DNA of 6,331 nt from an uncultured Prevotellaceae bacterium (GCA_946187025.1 CAMHPM010000100.1:1-6331); one strand, 5' to 3'. Shown: positions 1-6,331, counted from the first letter of the stretch. Translations and numbers: made by a program. The notes: generated by a model not told the origin, from the letters alone.

Positions 1-5
1 ATTCT

Positions 6-36
6 TTTGTTTTACTCTCAGCTTTCACTAACTTTG
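6..36 (+). promoter_or_regulatory. Bacteroidetes-type sigma-ABfr promoter for the four-gene operon
   Basis: A TTTG at 6-9 serves as the -33 element, and TAACTTTG at 29-36 matches the -7 consensus TAnnTTTG exactly. The spacer is 19 bases, which fits the known spacing of the Bacteroidetes primary sigma factor. Transcription would be expected to begin at about 42-45, leaving a leader of about 90 bases before the ATG at 134. No comparable pair is evident in the short gap before the DUF3160 gene, so this is probably the main promoter for all four plus-strand genes. The start site is inferred, not observed. Confidence 0.75.
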
Positions 37-41
37 CAGTG

Positions 42-133
42 TTATCTGAAATCCTCGCTCTGTGAGGAGTGTGAGGTGTGGCCTTTTGCCAAGGATAATG
101 AAACTGATAAATAACGAATAAAACAAGACAAGA
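42..133 (+). other. 5' leader with tandem 9-mer and a possible 7-codon ORF
   Basis: This untranslated leader lies between the predicted transcription start and the first gene. It holds two imperfect tandem 9-mers, TGTGAGGAG (61-69) and TGTGAGGTG (70-78). It also holds two weak competing hairpins: CCTC(53-56)/GAGG(64-67) and TGGC(79-82)/GCCA(88-91). A tiny ORF at 98-121 (ATG to TAA) would encode MKLINNE. It is preceded by AAGGA, but at only about 2 bases from the ATG, too close for a normal ribosome binding site. The last 30 bases are A-rich, the usual translation-enhancing context in Bacteroidetes. I recognise no riboswitch fold. Any regulatory role is speculative. Confidence 0.3.
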
Positions 134-1309
134 ATGAAAAGAATAATCTCAAACGCTTTCACTGCTGCTGCCATGGTGCTAATGCTGTTGGCTGCCGCTT
201 CATGCTCAAAAGCAAAATTCAACATCGACGGCACAATCACCGAAGCCGCCGACTCACTGCTCTATTTCGAGAACATGAGCCTTAACGGACCTGTTGTCGT
301 CGATTCCACCCGACTGACGGCAGAGGGTACGTTTGCATTCTCCGACAAGGCTCCCGAGGCTCCTGAGTTCTACCGCTTGCGCATAGCAGGGCAGGTGATA
401 AACCTCAGCGTCGATTCCACCGAGCACATCACCGTGATGGCTTCGATGCCAAACATGGCTGCGGGCTACGAGGTAGAAGGCTCAGACGAATGCGCCACAA
501 TAAAGGAACTGGCAGTGAAGCAGATGACGCTGCAGAAACAGATAAACGACACCTTCGCCAATCCGGAATATAGCTTCCAGAACGAGAGTGTCGTAATCGA
601 CACGCTGGTGGAAAACTATAAGAACGACATCCGCTCGAACTACATCTACAAAGCACCGATGCGTGCATCGTCGTATTTTGCTCTCTTCCAGACAATTAAT
701 ACCGGAGGACTGTCGCGACTGATTTTCAATCCGCGCACATCGAAGAGCGATGTCGATGCCTTCGCAGCAGTGGCAACAAGTTGGGATGCATATCACCCCG
801 GGGCAAAACGTGGCGAGAACCTGCACAACATTGCAATAGAGGGAATGAAGACTATCCGACTGATACGTGCCAACGAATCGAAAGCTATCGATATATCAAA
901 GGTTAACGTGTCGAACATCGTTGACATCGAACTTGCCGACAACAAGGGTGTCATACGTCGACTGAGCGACTTGCAAGGAAAGGTGGTACTGCTCGACTTC
1001 CATCTGTTTGCATCGAGAGGATCCACCGAACGCATCATGGCACTGCGCGACATATATAATAAGTATCACGCACAGGGACTTGAGATCTATCAGGTGTCGG
1101 TCGATCCCGACGAGCACTTCTGGAAGACACAGACGGCTGCGCTGCCTTGGATATGCGTTCACGAGAGCCAGGCCGACAATGGGATTACGCTGACGAAATA
1201 CAATGTGCAGGCAGTGCCGACATTCTTCCTGCTCGACAAGAACTGCGTACCACACAAGCGCGACGTACAGATAAAAGATATCGATGCAGAAATCAAGAGT
1301 CTGCTGTAG
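134..1309 (+). CDS. DUF4369/thioredoxin-like lipoprotein lacking the CxxC motif
   Basis: This is a 391-residue exported protein. Residues 1-23 form a signal peptide with a hydrophobic core, ending in AAASC. Cys24 is the likely lipidation site, which suggests an inner- or outer-membrane lipoprotein facing the periplasm. The residues after it (SKAK) are basic, not the acidic surface-export signal known in Bacteroidetes. Residues about 28-105 resemble the beta-rich DUF4369 domain, residues about 110-262 are mostly helical, and residues about 268-391 have a TlpA/thioredoxin-like fold (GKVVLLDF, then EIYQVSVDPDEHFWKT, then cis-Pro362 in AVPTFFLLD). The redox motif is missing: where TlpA proteins have WCxPC, this one has FASRGST at 292-298. 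The only cysteines are 24, 120, 341 and 371. Disulfide reductase activity is therefore unlikely, and a binding or structural role is inferred. It is the first gene after the promoter, and its 3' end overlaps the next gene by 26 bases. Confidence 0.85.
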   Translation: MKRIISNAFTAAAMVLMLLAAASCSKAKFNIDGTITEAADSLLYFENMSLNGPVVVDSTRLTAEGTFAFSDKAPEAPEFYRLRIAGQVINLSVDSTEHITVMASMPNMAAGYEVEGSDECATIKELAVKQMTLQKQINDTFANPEYSFQNESVVIDTLVENYKNDIRSNYIYKAPMRASSYFALFQTINTGGLSRLIFNPRTSKSDVDAFAAVATSWDAYHPGAKRGENLHNIAIEGMKTIRLIRANESKAIDISKVNVSNIVDIELADNKGVIRRLSDLQGKVVLLDFHLFASRGSTERIMALRDIYNKYHAQGLEIYQVSVDPDEHFWKTQTAALPWICVHESQADNGITLTKYNVQAVPTFFLLDKNCVPHKRDVQIKDIDAEIKSLL

Positions 1310-1778
1310 CATAGTGCTGAGCCTGATGGTGTATATCTGTCAGGCTCAAGTGTTTAACATCGAGCACACCAGCGACACCACGGCAGTGTTAATGCTTACC
1401 ACCGACTCGTCGCGCAACGAATGGCAGATTGACTATCCCACCTACCAGTTTCAGCAGGGCGACATCGACGGCGACGGAAAACAGGAGGCATTCGTGGGAG
1501 TGATAAAGAGCACACGGTTCGACAGCACAACACGAAAGCGGTTGTTCATATTCAAGAACTTCCGCAACCTGATACGCCCGATGTGGATGGGCTCGAGCCT
1601 CGGACACGAGATTATTGACTTCATATATGCCGACGGAAGCATATGGGCTGCGGTGAGAAACGAGAACGGCAACTATGCCGTGGGGGAATACGTCTGGGAT
1701 AAGTTCGGACTGAGTCTGCATCGTTGGATTGAGCGCGACATAACAGAAGAAAGAGCGCGAACGCTATTAAACAAATGA
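1284..1778 (+). CDS. Small secreted protein with an EF-hand/FG-GAP-like calcium loop
   Basis: I do not recognise a named family for this 164-residue protein. The ATG at 1284 lies inside the end of the preceding gene in the +1 frame. I favour it because it gives a full signal peptide: Lys3/Arg5, a hydrophobic core at about residues 6-18, and a likely cleavage near CQAQ at 19-22. The next ATG (codon 15) would destroy the signal. The three cysteines (7, 8, 19) are all in the leader. The one clear motif is GDIDGDGKQEAFVGV: Asp60, Asp62, Asp64 and Glu68 form a DxDGDGxxE loop like those that bind calcium in EF-hand, dockerin and FG-GAP/VCBS repeat proteins. Only one such loop is present. The rest is beta-rich and aromatic (W115-region, YVWDKF, HRW), consistent with a small beta-sandwich or partial propeller. 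The 26-base overlap suggests translational coupling to the lipoprotein upstream. Confidence 0.8.
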   Translation: MQKSRVCCSIVLSLMVYICQAQVFNIEHTSDTTAVLMLTTDSSRNEWQIDYPTYQFQQGDIDGDGKQEAFVGVIKSTRFDSTTRKRLFIFKNFRNLIRPMWMGSSLGHEIIDFIYADGSIWAAVRNENGNYAVGEYVWDKFGLSLHRWIERDITEERARTLLNK

Positions 1779-1813
1779 CGAAAAAAGAAATGATAATATA
1801 AATCATACCGATT
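1779..1813 (+). other. A-rich intergenic gap with start context for the DUF3160 gene
   Basis: These 35 bases separate the stop of the small secreted-protein gene from the ATG at 1814. They are strongly A/T-rich, with runs such as AAAAAAG and ATAATATAAAT. They hold no TAnnTTTG promoter element, no hairpin and no good Shine-Dalgarno sequence. This is typical of an internal operon junction in Bacteroidetes, where A-rich upstream DNA stands in for a ribosome binding site. Confidence 0.5.
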
Positions 1814-4225
1814 ATGAAGAAATATATTCTGACACTACTCATGGTTGCCGTGACACTCAATATCAGTGCCCAGCAGAAGAAGGTAATCTTGCCAGGAAAG
1901 GGACATATCGACGTTGAGAAACTCAACGAAAAGATTGATCTCACGCAGGATGTTTCGCAACTGAGCATCAGCGAGACACGTGTGCTGCGCAATGCTTTTG
2001 CGGCACGACAAGGCTACTGCCTGATGTCGGCCGACCTCAGAAGCATATATAATGCCACATCGTGGTACGACAGTCTGATGAACGAGCGATGGTGGAAAGA
2101 GAACGAGGAGGAATATACCGGCAACGCACCTCAACACAAGGCAAAGCCTATAGGCTACACTCGCGGTGAACTGAGATTCATCAAACAACTCGAGGCTCAC
2201 GAGATAGAGTTGCGCAAGCAGAACTTCAAAGTCGCTGAGGGTGAGAAGGTGAATATCGACAACCTGATAAACCCGTTCCAGATGGAGACTATTCCGCAAC
2301 AACTGAAAAAGACTCTCGCTAAGAACGGATTCGCCATCGTGCCCACCGACTACAATCAGCTGTTCCAGGTGTATGAGTACAACGATTATCACGACTTCCC
2401 CAACTTCGTAACTACCGACCTTTTCCTGCAGGCATTCCACACATATTTTGATTGTATCCTGCGCGATTTGGAGATTGAGAAGTTCGACTCACTGCTAACA
2501 CTTCTCTGCCGAGACAGCCACACACAACTCACACAAACGATAGCCACACAAAAGAAGAACAAAAAGACCGTGGCTGCAGCAAAATATCTGCAGGCTTACT
2601 TCGCCGTGGCAATGCGTCTGCTTAACGAGAAAAGCAATGCGGCAGTGGCTAAGGAATACGCCAAGATGGTCGACGAGGAAGTGGCGAATGTGAAAAAAGC
2701 ACAGAACGAATACTCAAAATTCCTCGAGTACAAGACTACACCCTTTGGCTATGATATATTCCGTCCACGTGGTCACTACACACGTTCCGAACAGCTTAGC
2801 CGCTATTTCAGGGCAATGATGTGGCTGCAGACAGTGCCCTTCGGAACCGACAAGCGCCCTCAGCTTGAGCGTGCCGTGGTGCTTGCCGAGACAATTGGTG
2901 CAAACAGCAATCTGCGCACACTCTACGACAAGATATTCCAACCGCTGACATATCTGATGGGGAAACCCGACAACGTGACAGTCATGCAACTCTACGACAT
3001 CTGCAAGGCACAGGCAATGCCAACCGAGAAGCTGCTCAAGAACACAAAGAAAATGGACGAGGTGCAGACAAAGGTGGAAGAAGTGGCCGAGCGACAAACG
3101 AAGATTCGACCACGCTATAAACGCACAAGCGAATATAAGATTAATTTCATGCCACAGCGATATCAACCCGACGCGCTTGTGCTGCAGGAGATGGTCGACC
3201 TTGAATCACCGACAACGAAACGCGATACGCCACGCGGTCTCGATATAATGGCTGCAATGGGAATGAGCGAGGCAGAGAGAATACTCATCGACGAATTAGG
3301 CGAAAACAACCGCTGGGACAAGTACAGTGCAAACCTGGCACGCATGAAGGATGCTATGTCGAAGACTGATTGGAATGCATCGCTGGCAAACCAGTGGATT
3401 GAAACACTGACCACGCTGCAGTCGAGCGATGCAAAATTGCCCTACTTCATGAAGTCGCCGCAATGGGAAAAGAAAAACCTCAACACCGCTCTCGCCTCAT
3501 GGACAGAACTGAAGCACGATGCAATACTCTATGCCAAGCAACCAATGGGAGCAGAGTGTGGCGGATACGGACCACCCGACCCTGTGCTGAAAAGCTACGT
3601 GGAGCCTAACATCGCATTCTGGCAGAAGGCTATCACATTGCTCGACAACACAAAGAATATCCTTCAGAGTTTCAACCTCGAGACAGAGAAGAGCATCACC
3701 GGCACAAACGCATTGAAGGAGATTGCAGACATGTTGCTCAACATAAGCAAGAAAGAACTCTCAGGGGGTACCATCACCGACGAAGAATATAAATCGCTGG
3801 AGATTATTGGTTCGTCGATTGAATACCTCAGTCTCGGACTTATCAAAGACAAAGGAACCTTCCTCGATAACTGGAACGACGTAACTGGCGCTGATAAGAA
3901 AGTAAGCCTCATTGCTGATGTCTATACTGCAAATGCCGACAATAATCCAAAGAAATCGGTACTCTACGAGGCTGTGGGACCTGCTCACACCATCTACGTC
4001 GTTGTTGAGATAGGCGGTTATCTCTATCTTACCCGTGGTGCTGTGTTCTCCTATCGCGAGTTCCAAGACGACATCGCAGCACCCCGTGCTACAGATGAAG
4101 AGTGGCAGCGCACTCTCGAGACACAACCAAACAAAGGAATACCTTCGTGGATGAAAGAGATACTGGTGCCATTAAGCGAAAAGTTGACAGATAATGAGAC
4201 TATCTTCTACAGCTCAGGCTGTTAA
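1814..4225 (+). CDS. Secreted DUF3160 family protein of unknown function
   Basis: This is an 803-residue protein with a signal peptide (MKKYILTLLMVAVTLNISAQ, cleavage near residue 20), so it acts in the periplasm or outside the cell. The rest matches the large uncharacterised DUF3160 family along nearly its whole length. The hallmarks I can place are: VPTDYNQLFQVYEYND (about 177-192); FVTTDLFLQAFHTYFD (198-213); RPRGHYT (317-323) with YFRAMMWL (331-338); AECGGYGPPDP (580-590), followed by YVEPN; IADVYT (700-705); and GPAHTIYVVVE (722-732), with the downstream segment LTRGAVFSYREF. The middle is strongly helical and charged. The length is normal for the family and no frame break is seen. The protein ends in Ser-Ser-Gly-Cys, with no sorting domain or transmembrane anchor. 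Activity is unknown; the conserved polar motifs are consistent with an enzyme but do not prove it. Its 3' end overlaps the CapA-like gene by 32 bases, tying the two functionally. Confidence 0.9.
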   Translation: MKKYILTLLMVAVTLNISAQQKKVILPGKGHIDVEKLNEKIDLTQDVSQLSISETRVLRNAFAARQGYCLMSADLRSIYNATSWYDSLMNERWWKENEEEYTGNAPQHKAKPIGYTRGELRFIKQLEAHEIELRKQNFKVAEGEKVNIDNLINPFQMETIPQQLKKTLAKNGFAIVPTDYNQLFQVYEYNDYHDFPNFVTTDLFLQAFHTYFDCILRDLEIEKFDSLLTLLCRDSHTQLTQTIATQKKNKKTVAAAKYLQAYFAVAMRLLNEKSNAAVAKEYAKMVDEEVANVKKAQNEYSKFLEYKTTPFGYDIFRPRGHYTRSEQLSRYFRAMMWLQTVPFGTDKRPQLERAVVLAETIGANSNLRTLYDKIFQPLTYLMGKPDNVTVMQLYDICKAQAMPTEKLLKNTKKMDEVQTKVEEVAERQTKIRPRYKRTSEYKINFMPQRYQPDALVLQEMVDLESPTTKRDTPRGLDIMAAMGMSEAERILIDELGENNRWDKYSANLARMKDAMSKTDWNASLANQWIETLTTLQSSDAKLPYFMKSPQWEKKNLNTALASWTELKHDAILYAKQPMGAECGGYGPPDPVLKSYVEPNIAFWQKAITLLDNTKNILQSFNLETEKSITGTNALKEIADMLLNISKKELSGGTITDEEYKSLEIIGSSIEYLSLGLIKDKGTFLDNWNDVTGADKKVSLIADVYTANADNNPKKSVLYEAVGPAHTIYVVVEIGGYLYLTRGAVFSYREFQDDIAAPRATDEEWQRTLETQPNKGIPSWMKEILVPLSEKLTDNETIFYSSGC

Positions 4226-5129
4226 ACTTATTCTTATCACCACCATGCTATCGGCAGTCTCCTACGTGCAGGCTGCCGATAGTATTACTGTCGCATTCAC
4301 CGGCGACATACTCCTCGATCGTGGTGTGCGGCAGATAATAAATCATCAATCTCCCGATGTGTTATTCTCGCCATCGATTGACTCGCTGTTTGCTCACACC
4401 GACATTGTGGTTGGTAATCTTGAGTGTCCAGCAACCGACATTAATGAACCATGCTACAAGCGATTCATTTTCCGCGCTGAACCTGAATGGCTTCATACGC
4501 TGAAGAAACACCACATCACACATCTCAATCTTGCCAACAACCACTCCGTTGACCAAGGTCGTCGCGGACTCATGAGCACCATCCAGAATGTCCGCAAGGC
4601 TGAGATGATTCCCTTCGGTGCAGGAACAAACATGTCAGAAGCTGCAGAGCCCGTCCTGATAGCAAAGGAGCCGAGAGAGGTGTATCTCGTTGCCTCGCTC
4701 CGTTTGCCGCTCGAGGCCCTACCCTATCTGCCCGACGAGCCCAGTGTGAGTCAAGAGAGTTTCAACGATATGATTGCCCGAGTGGCAAACCTCCGCGCCA
4801 AAAACCCAGAGGCATGCATCATCGTTACGCTCCACTGGGGAGTAGAGCACACCACCACCCCTACATCACAGCAGCGACTTGAGGCACATCGCATTATCGA
4901 TGCCGGTGCTGATGCTATCATCGGCCATCACACCCACACCATGCAAACAATCGAAAAATATCACGGTAAGCCAATCTACTACAGCATTGGCAACTTCATC
5001 TTCGACCAACAGCAGCCTCTTAACACCCGTGCTTGCCTACCTTTGCTTACTGTTACACAGAATAATCTGGCGTGGAATACTATACCTATCGAAATAGACA
5101 AATGTGTCCCACATATAACAAAGCAGTGA
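4194..5129 (+). CDS. CapA-family exported metallophosphatase-like protein
   Basis: This 311-residue protein belongs to the CapA/PGA_cap calcineurin-like superfamily, named after the Bacillus poly-gamma-glutamate capsule protein. The metal-site motifs are intact and in order: FTGD with Asp38, GNLE at 74-77, NNH at 115-117, HWGVEH at 214-219, GHHTH at 244-248 and SIGNFIFD at 264-271. A two-metal phosphoesterase activity is therefore plausible. The substrate is unknown. The ATG at 4194 lies within the DUF3160 gene (+1 frame). It gives a complete signal peptide (core about residues 12-24, cleavage near VQA-AD at 27/28), while the next ATG at codon 18 would truncate it. No transmembrane anchor remains after cleavage. 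The protein is shorter than many CapA homologues, with essentially only the phosphatase core. No PgsB/PgsC ligase genes are nearby, so a capsule-export role is not supported here. It is the last gene before the terminator. Confidence 0.9.
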   Translation: MRLSSTAQAVKLILITTMLSAVSYVQAADSITVAFTGDILLDRGVRQIINHQSPDVLFSPSIDSLFAHTDIVVGNLECPATDINEPCYKRFIFRAEPEWLHTLKKHHITHLNLANNHSVDQGRRGLMSTIQNVRKAEMIPFGAGTNMSEAAEPVLIAKEPREVYLVASLRLPLEALPYLPDEPSVSQESFNDMIARVANLRAKNPEACIIVTLHWGVEHTTTPTSQQRLEAHRIIDAGADAIIGHHTHTMQTIEKYHGKPIYYSIGNFIFDQQQPLNTRACLPLLTVTQNNLAWNTIPIEIDKCVPHITKQ

Positions 5130-5147
5130 ACAACACCTTTTAAAAAT

Positions 5148-5187
5148 AAAACGGCCATAGACAAATTACTGTCCATGGCCGTTTTTT
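5148..5187. terminator. Bidirectional intrinsic terminator between convergent genes
   Basis: ACGGCCAT at 5151-5158 pairs with ATGGCCGT at 5175-5182. One A/C mismatch follows, then GAC (5160-5162) pairs with GTC (5171-5173) around an 8-base loop. The AAA at 5148-5150 pairs with T residues at 5183-5185. On the plus strand the stem runs into six T's (5182-5187). On the minus strand it runs into the complement of the A-rich stretch at 5141-5150, also a U tract. It sits 18 bases after the CapA-like stop and 19 bases after the stop of the minus-strand gene, so it can serve both. Confidence 0.9.
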
Positions 5188-5206
5188 ACTTGGCAATTAT
5201 CAAATA

Positions 5207-6331
5207 CTATTTCACTTTCTCTGCGAGTACTCGCATCCAATAGCCACCGATCACCGAGCGGGCCTTGAAGCCTATCATCCTCGAGGTCTTCGTGTCGTGC
5301 CAGTCGCTGATAGGCACACGGCTCGGGGTCTGGTTGATGTAGTCGTAGAGAGGATCGACGAACTTCTGGAATGTCTTCATGTCGTCTGCCATTGCTGCCG
5401 ACCACATGATCCAGTCGCTCTTCGTGTAGTCCTTGCGGATGTCGAGAGGCAGACCGTACTGGTTCTGGCGAGTCAGGTAGTATTTCACTTCCTTCTGCAT
5501 GGCGTTGTTCGGGAAGATATTCGTCTTCCACAGCTTGTCCCATACCATGTTGTACTTCTGGCTCCAGGTGTTCTCACGGTCGAAGGCAAGACGGTAGTGG
5601 TCGCCGTCGCGGGCATCCTTCTCCCACTTCGCTGCCATCTCCTTGGCTTTCTTCATATACTTGTCGGCACTTGCCTGGTCGCCCTTCACGCGGGCCATCT
5701 CAGCAAAGCCGGCAACGCCCATGATGGCCTTAACCGAAAGGTTGCAGTTGTGGGCCCAGTGGCCGGCGAAGTCGTCGGTGCAAAGCTGGTTCGAAGGATC
5801 CTGACCGTTCTCGACAAGATAGTCGGTCCACTCGCGCATGATGTCCCAATACTTGTCAACATACGACGTGTTGCCGTCGATCTTCACAAGCATAGCGGCA
5901 AGCGTGAGCATGTTGCCGGCTTCCTCGAGTGGCATGTCACCGCCATATACCTGACCGTTGGCGATAGGATAGGTGCCGAGGTCGTGAGCGGCAAACGGCT
6001 TGGTCCAGCGTCCCGACAGGCTGTAGTCGAAGATCGAAGTCATCATAGCCTTCTGAAGGTCGGGGTTATACACGAGGAACAGCGGTGCCTCGGGATAGGT
6101 GAGGTCAACGGTGTTCACACAGCCGTTGGAGTTGTTCTCCTTCGAGAAGAACAGCAGGTTGCCGTCCTTGTCTTCGAACAGCTTGTGAGCTGCTATCACG
6201 TGGCGGTAGGAGGCAGAGAGTATCTCGGCATATTTCTTTCCGCCGGCAGCAAAGCCGTCGTCGTAGATGCGCTTGTCGAGCACACGGCAGCGGTTCATCA
6301 CCGATGAATAGTCGCGCGCAAGCTCGTTGAA
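5207..6331 (-). CDS. GtaA-like glutaminase family protein (DUF4965/DUF1793), C-terminal part
   Basis: This is the last 374 codons and TAG stop of a minus-strand gene. The frame stays open to base 6331 (FNELARDYSS precedes the GTG at 6301), so the GTG and ATG at 6301-6296 are internal and the true start lies outside. Full proteins of this family are usually about 800 residues and have a signal peptide. The visible part matches the helical-hairpin toroid domain of fungal glutaminase A (GtaA) and its many Bacteroidetes relatives. Recognisable segments in order are FFSKEN...GCVNTVDLTYPEAPLF, WTKPFAAHDLGTYPIANGQ, GGDMPLEEAGNML, CTDDFAGHWAHNCNLSVKAI, TWSQKYNMVWDKLW, YYLTRQNQYGLPLD, YTKSDWIMW and a GFKARSVIGGYW end. 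The fungal founder hydrolyses glutamine. In Bacteroidetes the substrate is mostly unproven and may be glycan-related. It is convergent with the operon and shares its terminator. GC looks slightly higher than in the other genes. Confidence 0.9.
   Translation of the reverse strand, partial: FNELARDYSSVMNRCRVLDKRIYDDGFAAGGKKYAEILSASYRHVIAAHKLFEDKDGNLLFFSKENNSNGCVNTVDLTYPEAPLFLVYNPDLQKAMMTSIFDYSLSGRWTKPFAAHDLGTYPIANGQVYGGDMPLEEAGNMLTLAAMLVKIDGNTSYVDKYWDIMREWTDYLVENGQDPSNQLCTDDFAGHWAHNCNLSVKAIMGVAGFAEMARVKGDQASADKYMKKAKEMAAKWEKDARDGDHYRLAFDRENTWSQKYNMVWDKLWKTNIFPNNAMQKEVKYYLTRQNQYGLPLDIRKDYTKSDWIMWSAAMADDMKTFQKFVDPLYDYINQTPSRVPISDWHDTKTSRMIGFKARSVIGGYWMRVLAEKVK

Noticed and set aside
28..240. Minus-strand 70-codon ORF with a hydrophobic stretch reading out across the promoter
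   Set aside because: The hydrophobic run comes from complementing the leader and signal-peptide DNA, and it overlaps both the promoter and the first gene. There is no start context.
298..421. 13-base exact repeat CGTCGATTCCACC at 298-310 and 409-421
   Set aside because: Both copies encode Val-Asp-Ser-Thr inside the beta-rich DUF4369 region. Two short copies with no array structure are best explained by a repeated beta-strand motif or chance.
896..1312. Minus-strand ORF of 138 codons
   Set aside because: It is antisense to the thioredoxin-like domain, with no motif, no promoter and no export signal; a shadow frame.
1835..2440. Minus-strand ORF of 201 codons
   Set aside because: It is antisense to the N-terminal part of the DUF3160 gene, which has strong family motifs; the antisense product has no recognisable domain.
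6296..6301. GTG/ATG at 6301-6296 as the real start of the GtaA-like gene
   Set aside because: The frame continues open to the window edge with family-like residues, there is no signal peptide after these codons, and the protein would be less than half the usual length.
5297..6307. Long plus-strand ORF of 336 codons opposite the GtaA-like gene
   Set aside because: Its product is rich in Val, Leu and His with no recognisable motif, and it lies exactly antisense to a gene with many family hallmarks. It is open only because codon bias in the real gene avoids antisense stops.
4194..6331. A poly-gamma-glutamate locus made of CapA plus a glutaminase
   Set aside because: The link rests on family names only. 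The two genes are convergent and not co-transcribed, no PGA synthetase is present, and GtaA-like proteins are not known poly-gamma-glutamate hydrolases.

Overview
The window looks like chromosomal DNA of a Bacteroidales bacterium, most plausibly Prevotella or a close relative. Three things point there. A Bacteroidetes-type promoter (TTTG, 19 bases, TAnnTTTG) sits at the left edge. The start codons follow A-rich stretches with little Shine-Dalgarno signal. The protein families (DUF4369/thioredoxin-like lipoprotein, DUF3160, CapA-like phosphatase, DUF4965/GtaA-type glutaminase-like protein) are common in that order. GC content is near 50% on the left and, by eye on sampled lines, a few percent higher in the right-hand gene. 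The genus is inference.

Layout. Bases 1-133 hold a promoter and a leader of about 90 bases with a small tandem repeat and a possible 7-codon ORF. Bases 134-5129 hold four plus-strand genes that read as one transcription unit: (1) a DUF4369 plus thioredoxin-fold lipoprotein that has lost its CxxC; (2) a small secreted protein with one EF-hand/FG-GAP-like calcium loop; (3) an 803-residue secreted DUF3160 protein; (4) a short exported CapA-type metallophosphatase. Genes 1/2 overlap by 26 bases and genes 3/4 by 32 bases, while genes 2/3 are 35 bases apart. A near-symmetrical hairpin flanked by A and T runs at 5148-5187 terminates this unit and also the convergent gene on its right. Bases 5207-6331 hold the C-terminal 374 codons of a minus-strand GtaA-like (DUF4965/DUF1793) protein, whose start lies beyond the right edge.

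How they may work together. All four operon products carry export signals, so the unit makes a set of cell-envelope or secreted proteins. None of the four has a sequence-proven substrate. The DUF3160 protein is the largest and least understood, and the gene pairs with overlaps suggest coupled translation. The most interesting aspect is this all-exported cassette built around DUF3160, with a redox-dead thioredoxin-like lipoprotein and an orphan CapA-like phosphatase. It is not a recognised named system, and joint function is inference from gene order only. I see no tRNA or rRNA gene, CRISPR array, insertion sequence or integrase.
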